From an uncultured Ruminococcus sp. (GTDB lineage Bacteria > Bacillota > Clostridia > Oscillospirales > Ruminococcaceae): a DNA stretch of 5,001 bases. The notes beneath the pieces were generated by a model. The model was given only the letters and a program-made list of their open reading frames with translations, did no database searches and had not been told where the DNA came from. The stretch is taken from contig CAMWLD010000195.1 of NCBI GenBank assembly GCA_947175005.1, forward strand, positions 1 through 5,001. The letters are read 5' to 3'. Shown in pieces: positions 1-5,001 of this stretch (its first letter is position 1; every line of letters starts with the position of its first letter). The translations under genes and the position numbers were made by a program.

Positions 1-223
1 CCCCTCCCCCGACCCAACGCTTATTTTGAAAGTAGGGGTTTGTTTAGAGTTGTTAATGATGATTAGCTTGAATTGCGTTCTTGACCGATAAGGGATTTAC
101 AATTTGTGAAATGTTTGAGGACTTAGCAAATGCAAGTTAAGTTAGCCCCACAAAAAACGTTTGCTTTACAATGTATTGATTTTGTCTGAAGTCGGGCTGT
201 GCTTAAATGTGTTTTGAAGAGAA
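1..223. other. AT-rich intergenic region, no gene recognised
   Basis: I see no credible coding region on either strand: stops are frequent, and no ribosome site precedes a usable start. The stretch is clearly AT-rich (22 of 60 bases are G or C in 61-120), in contrast to the roughly 45-50% G+C coding DNA beside it. It begins with a C-rich run (1-15). No tRNA fold, riboswitch core or hairpin followed by a T-run was found by eye. It may hold upstream regulatory DNA for the promoter at 249-277, or the end of something that lies beyond the left edge. Confidence 0.6.
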
Positions 224-242
224 ACATTTGCACATTTGCAAA
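224..242. promoter_or_regulatory. Candidate operator: palindrome with tandem 8-mer
   Basis: The octamer ACATTTGC occurs twice back to back (224-231 and 232-239). Overlapping it is an inverted repeat, TTTGCA at 227-232 and TGCAAA at 237-242, separated by four bases. The element ends six bases upstream of the -35 hexamer of the promoter at 249-277, a common position for a regulator site. What is visible is the symmetry and the position; that a protein binds here is inference. No regulator gene is present in the window to pair with it. The motif is AT-rich and short, so chance remains possible. Confidence 0.35.
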
Positions 243-248
243 AATCCC

Positions 249-277
249 TTGACTAATACAGGGAAAAATGCTATAAT
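249..277 (+). promoter_or_regulatory. Sigma-A type promoter for the PH-domain/FkbM operon
   Basis: A -35 hexamer TTGACT (249-254, five of six consensus bases) is followed by a 17-base spacer and a perfect -10 hexamer TATAAT (272-277). Transcription would start near base 284, giving a leader of about 30 bases before the ATG at 314. The leader holds the ribosome site AAAAGGTG (301-308). This is the best promoter in the window, and it faces the two rightward genes. Confidence 0.85.
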
Positions 278-313
278 TAAATTTGATAAATTATTACGGA
301 AAAAGGTGATAAC

Positions 314-724
314 ATGAAAGCAGATTTTGATTACCTCTGGACGGATAAAAAGCGGACAATATTCGGGCTGCCCATTTCCTTTACAAGATATTTTCTCACC
401 GAAAGCAAGTTCATTACCCGAACGGGATTTTTTACCGTTGTGGAGGACGAATTCGACCTGTACAGGGTCACAGATAAAAAGCTTGTTATGCCGCTTTCCC
501 AGCGCATTTTCGGCTGCGGAACGGTCATTATAAATGTCCGCGATGTGGACACTCCCGTCAAGGAGGTAAAATCAATAAAAGCCCCCAGGGAGCTTATGAA
601 AATGATCGACGGGCAGGTGGAAAAGCTTCGTGACCGCTACAATATCCGCGGCCGTGACATGATAAACGGACACTGCGAGAACGAGCATGAAACAGGTCCC
701 GACGGAGATGACGGCAATGCTTGA
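314..724 (+). CDS. Bacterial PH-domain-like protein (YdbS/DUF304-type fold)
   Basis: This 136-residue soluble protein has no signal peptide or membrane segment. Residues about 20-115 resemble the small bacterial pleckstrin-homology-like domain: a run of beta strands around YFLTESKFITRTGFF (26-40), DLYRVTD (48-54) and GCGTVII (67-73), then a C-terminal helix about 91-112 with RGRDM after it. Related proteins in Clostridia are annotated as PH domain-containing. Their ligand is generally unknown, so membrane or protein binding would only be a guess. The start is supported by an AGGTGAT ribosome site (304-310) just before the ATG and by the strong promoter upstream. The last 17 residues are acidic and low in complexity; their DNA also carries the ribosome site and start of the next gene, so the tail may be shaped partly by that overlap. 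It is first in a two-gene operon with the FkbM methyltransferase. The family call rests on pattern recognition of the strand sequence; the gene itself is very likely real. Confidence 0.8.
   Translation: MKADFDYLWTDKKRTIFGLPISFTRYFLTESKFITRTGFFTVVEDEFDLYRVTDKKLVMPLSQRIFGCGTVIINVRDVDTPVKEVKSIKAPRELMKMIDGQVEKLRDRYNIRGRDMINGHCENEHETGPDGDDGNA
704..719 (+). promoter_or_regulatory. Ribosome site and start of the FkbM gene inside the preceding gene
   Basis: GGAG at 704-707 sits nine bases before the ATG at 717, a workable Shine-Dalgarno distance. The two earlier in-frame ATGs are weaker: the one at 708 directly abuts GGAG with no spacer, and the one at 687 has no recognisable ribosome site. The ATG at 717 overlaps the stop of the PH-domain gene (ATGCTTGA, 717-724), which is typical of translational coupling. 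This decides the start given for the methyltransferase. Confidence 0.6.
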
Positions 725-1796
725 ATTTATCACCGAACGGCAAAGCTGCTGGGAAAAGCTTGCCTCGGAAAAACGCCCCATATTCCTTTACGGCATGGGC
801 AACGGAGCGGATAAAATATTATCGGTCATGGAAAGCTTCGGCGCTGCCCCTGCGGGCTTTTTCGCCAGCGACGGCTTTGTGCGGGGGCATTCCTTTCACG
901 GGCATAAGGTGCACTCCCTGTCGGAGATAGAAGCCATATTTGATAATTTTGTTATAGTCCTTGCCTTCGGTGCGGGCTACAGTTCTCTGTATAATAAGAT
1001 CATGGAAATTTCCGGGAGGCATACCCTTATTGCCCCCGATGTTCCCGTGGTGGGCGGGGGACTTTTTACTTATGAATATGCCCTGGAAAATGCCGAAAAA
1101 ATTGAAGCCGTTTATAATCTTTTGGCGGACGATCTTTCGAGAGACGTTTACAAGAATATTCTTAATTTCAAGATAAGCGGCAAGCCCGAATATTTACATA
1201 AGATCACCACCGATAAAAAGGAAATTTGGGATAATGTTCTGCGCCCCGACGGTGATGATGAGAGCGGCGGGATATACATTGACATGGGCGCATACAACGG
1301 CGACACCGTTAAGGAATTTACCGAGTTTACGGGGGGGAATTACAAGCAGATCTTCGCCCTTGAGCCCGACCCGAAAAATTACCGCAAGCTTGAAGAAAAC
1401 ACGGCGGAATTACCGAACATTCACCTTTTCAACGCCGCCGCATGGAATGAGGACGGGCTTGTAAATTTTGCGGGGCGCTCGGGCAGAAACGCCTCTGTAG
1501 ATACGTCAAACTCCGCTGCCTCAAAGGTAAAGCCCGCCCCTGCCCTGCGTGGGGACAGCCTTTGCGAAAAGGCGGACTACATCAAAATGGACGTTGAGGG
1601 GGCGGAAAAACAGGCTATAGAGGGGGCGGCGGAGCATATAAAAAAAGGGTGCAGACTGAACATTGCCTGCTACCACCGCACCGAGGATATTTTCGCCATT
1701 CCCTTGCAGATACACGCTCTCAATCCGAATTTGCGGCTTTATATGCGCCACCATTTGTACATTCCCGCATGGGATACGAATTTGTATGCAAAATAG
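717..1796 (+). CDS. FkbM family SAM-dependent methyltransferase
   Basis: This 359-residue cytoplasmic enzyme should transfer a methyl group from S-adenosylmethionine to a hydroxyl, usually on a sugar or other secondary product; the substrate is not readable here. The C-terminal half (about 186-359) is a typical FkbM methyltransferase. It has SAM-binding motif I, DMGAYNGDT (189-197); an acidic second motif, ALEPDPKNY (214-222); KMDVEGAE (290-297); a CYHRTEDI segment (318-325); and the usual end, LYMRHHLYIP...TNLYAK. The N-terminal part has a Rossmann-like nucleotide-binding look: PIFLYGMGNGADKI at 21-34 with a glycine-rich turn, then GFFASD, then a strand VIVLAFGAG at 79-87. Such an N-terminal extension accompanies many clostridial FkbM proteins. 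ATG 717 is preferred because GGAG lies nine bases upstream; an in-frame ATG at 687 would give 369 residues and a 38-base overlap with the preceding gene. The gene is the second of the operon and is followed by a strong terminator. Family assignment is firm; biological role is open. Confidence 0.93.
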   Translation: MLEFITERQSCWEKLASEKRPIFLYGMGNGADKILSVMESFGAAPAGFFASDGFVRGHSFHGHKVHSLSEIEAIFDNFVIVLAFGAGYSSLYNKIMEISGRHTLIAPDVPVVGGGLFTYEYALENAEKIEAVYNLLADDLSRDVYKNILNFKISGKPEYLHKITTDKKEIWDNVLRPDGDDESGGIYIDMGAYNGDTVKEFTEFTGGNYKQIFALEPDPKNYRKLEENTAELPNIHLFNAAAWNEDGLVNFAGRSGRNASVDTSNSAASKVKPAPALRGDSLCEKADYIKMDVEGAEKQAIEGAAEHIKKGCRLNIACYHRTEDIFAIPLQIHALNPNLRLYMRHHLYIPAWDTNLYAK

Positions 1797-1824
1797 GCGA
1801 CATCAATATGCAAAATTTGCACAC

Positions 1825-1867
1825 AAAAAAGCAGCCAAGAGGCACATTTGCTCTCGGCTGCTTTTTT
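1825..1867. terminator. Bidirectional rho-independent terminator between convergent genes
   Basis: Six A residues and GCAGCC (1825-1836) pair with GGCTGC and six T residues (1856-1867). The stem continues after one A-C mismatch (1837/1855) with AGAG (1838-1841) on CTCT (1851-1854), closing a nine-base loop (1842-1850). The T-run follows the GC-rich stem on the plus strand, and the A-run supplies the same on the minus strand. The element therefore can end both the FkbM operon, which stops 28 bases to its left, and the minus-strand operon, whose last gene stops at 1884, 16 bases to its right. Confidence 0.92.
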
Positions 1868-1883
1868 GTTCGGGAAATTCCGA

Positions 1884-2432
1884 CTATTCAATAATAAGTT
1901 CATTCGCGGACGGCATATACACGTGCTTGCCCGCAAGCGACAATATATCCCGTATAGGTTCAATATCGTCGCATACAAATTCCACATAGGAATTCTGCTT
2001 GTCCTCTTCGTTTTCCTTATCATAAAAATCCCCGCACAAACAAAAAAAATCATCTAAAATATCTTCCAAAGGGTATTGGGAAACGTCCGGGCTGTCAGGG
2101 GCATTCTCACCGAATTCCGGCTCCTGCTCAAAAACAAGAGAGGTCACGTATTGCACATCTTCCTCATCCCAGCGATATATGCAGCCGCTTTTGTCGCCTA
2201 TCCGCTTGTAGTATTTCCGACCGTCGTGCTCTATGTATAAATATTTTTCAAACTCGCTGTCCTTCCACTGCTGCCAGCCAAGCAGCAAACGTATTTTCTC
2301 CGCTTCATCCGGGTCGGTTACAGGGTCAAGCTCCAGACCGGAAGGATCCGCTTTTTTATATATCCCCCGCTCGACTTCTTCATATTCCGGACTGCTGTAT
2401 TTGGGTGCATTATATAATCTGATATTTTTCAT
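1884..2432 (-). CDS. Acidic hypothetical protein, 182 residues
   Basis: I do not recognise this family. The protein is soluble, with no signal peptide or membrane segment, and strikingly acidic: by hand count 44 Asp/Glu against 20 Lys/Arg. It is also rich in Tyr, Trp and Phe. The middle (about 60-90) reads like a beta sheet (YLYIEHDGRKYYKRIGD, then CIYRWDEEDV), followed by an acidic, probably flexible link with several prolines (102-122) and a second acidic block (123-162). The ATG is well supported by GGAGG at 2440-2444, seven bases upstream. It lies 50 bases downstream of rnr with no terminator between, so cotranscription is likely, and it ends just before the shared terminator. A compact acidic, aromatic-rich protein of this size could be an inhibitor or immunity-type protein, but no partner toxin is in the window, so this is speculation. 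The gene call is strong; the function is unknown. Confidence 0.85.
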   Translation of the reverse strand: MKNIRLYNAPKYSSPEYEEVERGIYKKADPSGLELDPVTDPDEAEKIRLLLGWQQWKDSEFEKYLYIEHDGRKYYKRIGDKSGCIYRWDEEDVQYVTSLVFEQEPEFGENAPDSPDVSQYPLEDILDDFFCLCGDFYDKENEEDKQNSYVEFVCDDIEPIRDILSLAGKHVYMPSANELIIE

Positions 2433-2482
2433 TGTATTTCCTCCGTAATTTTTTTACCGTTATGAGCATTATTTGCTGTCAC

Positions 2483-4621
2483 TTATTTTTTATCGTTTAA
2501 CTCCGTTCCCTCAATAACAAAATCTATTTTTCCTCCCGCAATGTCCGTCCTGACGCAGGTGACACGCACCTTGTCGCCCACGGAGTAAACGGTCTTGCCG
2601 TCTTTGGAAAGGGAGAAATGTCCGTCATATTCGTAAACGCCGTCGGGGAGAGTTTCTATTTTTATAAGCCCCTCAACCGTGTTGTCCAGCTGTGCGTACA
2701 TACCGTATTCGGTAACGCCGCTTATCATGGCGTCATAGCTTTCGCCCAGATGTCCCGACATATATTCCGCCATATAGCAGTCCTCGCACTCCCGCTCCAC
2801 ACGCATGGCGGTAAGCTCGCAGTCGGAGGACTGGAGAGAAGCGGCGGCGGCAAATTTCCCGAACCTCTTTGCGATAACATCGGCGGGAGTTTTATTATAG
2901 CATGCCTCGGTAAGAATACGGTGAATGGCAAGGTCGGGGTAGCGGCGAATGGGCGAGGTGAAATGGGCGTAATCCGCCAGCACAAGCCCGAAATGCCCCA
3001 AAGGTTCATTGGAATATTTCGCCTTTGCCATACTCCGCAGCACCATGCTGTTGATAACAACTGAAAGGTCGCTATCCTTGGAATTGCGCAGAATCTCGGC
3101 AAGATGAACGGGCTTTACATCGGTAAAATGAGAATGCTGTATACCCAGCCGCTCAACTACCTCCATAAGCTCGGAAATTTTCTCGGGGGACGGGTCCTCA
3201 TGAACACGGAAAACAAAGGGCAGCTGCCGTTCTCTTGCGGTTTTTGCGGCGGATTCGTTTGCCATGAGCATAAATTCCTCGATAATGACCTCCGCCGCCC
3301 CTCGGTCACGGCGTTTAACGTCTATGCAGCGGTCGTTTTCCACAATAAGCTTGCATTCGGGGGTCTCTATCTGGGGAGCGCCCCGCTTTATTTTGTTGGC
3401 GGTGAGAATGTCCGCCAGTTCTTTCATTAAAAAGATATTGTCATATAAGCCGTCGTATTTTTGAGCGATTTCGGCAGGGACATTTTCGGGAGTGTCCTTA
3501 TGGGAGAGGATTTGATTTATCTCGCTGTAAACGCCCTTGACACGGGAACGGATAACGGTTTTGGAGAATTTGTATTTTTCCAGTTTCCCCTCCGCGGAAA
3601 TTTCCATTAAACAGGAAAACGCCAGCCTGTCCTCACAAGGGTTAAGTGAACAGATACCGTTGGAAAGGGCAGGGGGAAGCATGGGAATGACCTTGTCGGC
3701 ATAGTAAATGGAAGTGCCCCGCATAAATGCGTCCTTATCAAGCTCCGAGCCCTCTTTTACGTAGTGGGAAACATCGGCAATATGCACGCCCAGCTTATAG
3801 CCCTCGGGGGTTTTCTCAATGCTTACGGCGTCGTCAATATCCTTTGTGTCCGCGCCGTCAATGGTGAAAATTATCTCATCACGCAGGTCAAGACGGCTGT
3901 AAAGATCGCGGTCGGTAATGGTCATACCGCCTATATGCCGTGCCTCGTCCTGCACCGCAAGAGGAAAATCGGTTTCAATATCGTTCATGAAAAGAATAGC
4001 ATCTGCGCTGCTTTTCGCCCTGTCTGCGCTGCCGAAAACCCCTGTAATATCGCACCTGTGGTCGGCATGGCGCTCTCCCCTGCGGGTTATCACCGCAAAT
4101 ATCTTATCCCCGACACACGCCCCCGGACGGTTTCGGTCAACGGCAATAAGGTCACGGCAAAAGCTGTCGGGGCGCACCTTAAATTCGCCCTCTGCCTCCT
4201 CCAGTATCCCCGTAAATTCGGAAAAGCCCTCCTTTGCGACCGCCTCCACCTTAGCCTCGGGGGACTCTCCCTTTGACTCGATAAAGCTGCACACCACCGT
4301 ATCCCCGGGCATTGCCCCTTTAAGATATTTCCCCGGCACGAACATTTCCGTGCCCGTATTATCCTTTACAAAACCGAAGGTGCGGTTTATCCGTGCAACG
4401 GTTGCGGTAAACATTCCATGGGCGGCAGCAAGGGTATATCCCTTTGAATTTGAGATAATATCGCCGTTTTCGGAAAGATACCGCAGTGCCCTTTTAAAAT
4501 CCTCACGGGAAATTTTCTTCCCCTTTACCTTATTGAAAAGTTCCTTTTCCGACAGTGTTTTTTTACCCGCCTGATTCAGAACATTAAGTATCCTTGCAAC
4601 ACATACCTGTGAAAATTCCAT
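2483..4621 (-). CDS. rnr: Ribonuclease R (3'-5' exoribonuclease, RNB family)
   Basis: This 712-residue cytoplasmic enzyme degrades RNA processively from the 3' end, releasing nucleoside monophosphates, and can pass through structured RNA such as rRNA fragments and stalled messages. Domains in order: N-terminal winged helix (about 1-65), cold-shock domain 1 (about 70-118, TATVARINRTFGFV and MFVPGKYL), cold-shock domain 2 (about 135-195), RNB catalytic domain (about 240-570) and S1 domain (about 625-706). The catalytic core TIDGADTKDIDDAV gives metal-binding Asp255, Asp261, Asp263 and Asp264, matching Asp272, 278, 280 and 281 of the E. coli enzyme. The HFTSPIRRYPDLAIHR signature (553-568) is intact. 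The long lysine-rich C-terminal tail of some family members is absent; the protein ends soon after S1. The frame stays open upstream to a TTG at 4654, but ATG 4621 with AAGGA ten bases before it is the better start. It follows the zinc-ribbon gene by four bases. Neither secG nor smpB, frequent neighbours in Firmicutes, is adjacent. All key residues are present, so it should be active. Confidence 0.97.
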   Translation of the reverse strand: MEFSQVCVARILNVLNQAGKKTLSEKELFNKVKGKKISREDFKRALRYLSENGDIISNSKGYTLAAAHGMFTATVARINRTFGFVKDNTGTEMFVPGKYLKGAMPGDTVVCSFIESKGESPEAKVEAVAKEGFSEFTGILEEAEGEFKVRPDSFCRDLIAVDRNRPGACVGDKIFAVITRRGERHADHRCDITGVFGSADRAKSSADAILFMNDIETDFPLAVQDEARHIGGMTITDRDLYSRLDLRDEIIFTIDGADTKDIDDAVSIEKTPEGYKLGVHIADVSHYVKEGSELDKDAFMRGTSIYYADKVIPMLPPALSNGICSLNPCEDRLAFSCLMEISAEGKLEKYKFSKTVIRSRVKGVYSEINQILSHKDTPENVPAEIAQKYDGLYDNIFLMKELADILTANKIKRGAPQIETPECKLIVENDRCIDVKRRDRGAAEVIIEEFMLMANESAAKTARERQLPFVFRVHEDPSPEKISELMEVVERLGIQHSHFTDVKPVHLAEILRNSKDSDLSVVINSMVLRSMAKAKYSNEPLGHFGLVLADYAHFTSPIRRYPDLAIHRILTEACYNKTPADVIAKRFGKFAAAASLQSSDCELTAMRVERECEDCYMAEYMSGHLGESYDAMISGVTEYGMYAQLDNTVEGLIKIETLPDGVYEYDGHFSLSKDGKTVYSVGDKVRVTCVRTDIAGGKIDFVIEGTELNDKK

Positions 4622-4637
4622 TTTTTTACATTCCTTT
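4619..4637 (-). promoter_or_regulatory. Ribosome site and start codon of rnr, inside the preceding gene
   Basis: On the minus strand AAAGGA (4637-4632) precedes the ATG at 4621-4619 by ten bases. The ribosome site lies within the last codons of the zinc-ribbon gene, whose TAA (4628-4626) is only four bases before this ATG. This supports the shorter RNase R over a TTG-initiated form from 4654 and suggests that ribosomes finishing the first gene help start the second. Confidence 0.75.
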
Positions 4638-4994
4638 ATTATAAATTTGTTCAATGTGCATATTTAAATGCGTATCTATCTCAATCTTCAATTCATCTAA
4701 GTACGCCGGGACTGCGCATAATTTTTCCGTTTCGACCCCGGTAAAATTGCTCCAATTTAACGGGATATAATGAGAACTGTGCAAAAAATTATGACAGCTG
4801 CTGCACCATATCCATAAACCGCCCCGCCTTGTATTTAAATTATGTACCTGCATATACAGGTGAACCGATTTTTGACCGCATTCGGGACAAAAATAGGGGG
4901 CAAATTCCGAACGCTCCATACACCCGAAAACATACTCAATCATATTATCATCATAATCTTCCCACACCTTGCTGTTCACCCCCGACTCACTCAT
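4626..4994 (-). CDS. Small zinc-ribbon protein of unknown function
   Basis: This 122-residue protein has two cysteine pairs, CPEC (Cys36 and Cys39) and CSSC (Cys64 and Cys67), 24 residues apart, as expected for a zinc ribbon binding one Zn ion. The second pair sits in an aromatic segment, GGLWIWCSSCHNFLHSSHY (58-76), ending IPLNW (77-81). Small proteins with this kind of W-x-W-C-x-x-C-H segment occur scattered in bacteria without a known role; that is recollection, not a search. There is no signal peptide or membrane helix; the C-terminus (97-118) is probably helical. G+C is about 42% over 4681-4980 (126 of 300 counted), lower than the neighbouring rnr. The ATG at 4994 is the first possible start, because an in-frame TAA lies at 5000-4998; its ribosome site would fall at or beyond the window edge. 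It is the first visible gene of the rnr operon. Function is unknown; RNA, DNA or protein binding are all possible. Confidence 0.8.
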   Translation of the reverse strand: MSESGVNSKVWEDYDDNMIEYVFGCMERSEFAPYFCPECGQKSVHLYMQVHNLNTRRGGLWIWCSSCHNFLHSSHYIPLNWSNFTGVETEKLCAVPAYLDELKIEIDTHLNMHIEQIYNKGM

Positions 4995-5001
4995 CTTTTA
5001 C

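Noticed and set aside
81..103. TTGACC followed by TACAAT, a possible extra plus-strand promoter
   Set aside because: The spacer is only 11 bases, far too short for sigma-A.
125..165. AGCAAA/TTTGCT inverted repeat in the left intergenic region, a possible RNA structure
   Set aside because: There are only six pairs around a 29-base loop with no supporting inner stem, which is expected by chance in this AT-rich sequence.
1842..1851. The 10-mer GCACATTTGC in the terminator loop also occurs at 230-239 near the promoter
   Set aside because: Shared 10-mers are expected several times by chance in 5 kb, and the flanking bases do not match, so no repeat family is supported.
1739..2053. Minus-strand open frame spanning the terminator and the FkbM 3' end
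   Set aside because: It overlaps the well-supported acidic protein gene in another frame, runs through the terminator hairpin and antisense to FkbM, and has no family resemblance.
2618..3064. Long plus-strand open frames opposite rnr (also 3764-4276 and 3918-4574)
   Set aside because: They lie antisense to a fully conserved RNase R, lack plausible ribosome sites and resemble no family; they are shadows of rnr codon usage.
4638..4643. TATAAT on the minus strand just upstream of rnr, a possible dedicated rnr promoter
   Set aside because: No acceptable -35 lies 16-18 bases upstream (best about three of six), and a start about seven bases downstream would fall within or past the rnr ribosome site, leaving an untranslatable leader.
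4622..4654. Eleven-residue N-terminal extension of RNase R from a TTG start
   Set aside because: It overlaps the end of the zinc-ribbon gene, uses a rare start codon and has no good ribosome site, whereas ATG 4621 has AAGGA at a normal distance and begins where the winged-helix domain is expected.

Overview
The window looks like an ordinary chromosomal segment of a low-to-mid G+C Firmicute, most likely a gut-type Clostridia (Oscillospirales/Ruminococcus-like). This placement is inferred from the Firmicute-type RNase R, strong AGGAGG-like ribosome sites, a textbook sigma-A promoter, and the pairing of a small bacterial PH-domain protein with an FkbM methyltransferase. No rRNA or other phylogenetic marker is present, so the taxon is tentative. 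No tRNA, CRISPR array, insertion sequence or phage gene was seen.

Layout. Bases 1-248 are AT-rich and hold no gene I can support. A strong promoter (TTGACT, 17 bp, TATAAT) at 249-277 drives a rightward two-gene operon. Its first gene is a 136-residue bacterial PH-domain-like protein (314-724). The second is a 359-residue FkbM-family SAM-dependent methyltransferase (best start 717, end 1796), whose start codon overlaps the stop of the first gene by 8 bases. A long hairpin with A- and T-runs at 1825-1867 can terminate transcription in both directions.

Everything to the right is on the minus strand, read from high to low coordinates. A 122-residue zinc-ribbon protein of unknown function (4994-4626) is followed after 4 bases by ribonuclease R (rnr, 4621-2483). 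After a 50-base gap comes a very acidic 182-residue protein of unknown function (2432-1884), which ends at the shared terminator. The three genes are probably cotranscribed from a promoter beyond the right edge.

How the genes relate. The rightward pair is translationally coupled, which suggests a shared role, perhaps in modifying a cell-surface glycan or another cellular product, but the substrate is not visible. On the left-reading side only RNase R has a clear role: processive 3'-to-5' decay of structured RNA, including RNA quality control. The two small proteins flanking it lack assigned functions, and the usual Firmicute partners secG and smpB are not adjacent here. No clearly new multi-gene system is evident. 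The most testable oddities are the zinc-ribbon/rnr coupling, the orphan acidic protein, and an operator-like palindrome next to the PH/FkbM promoter.
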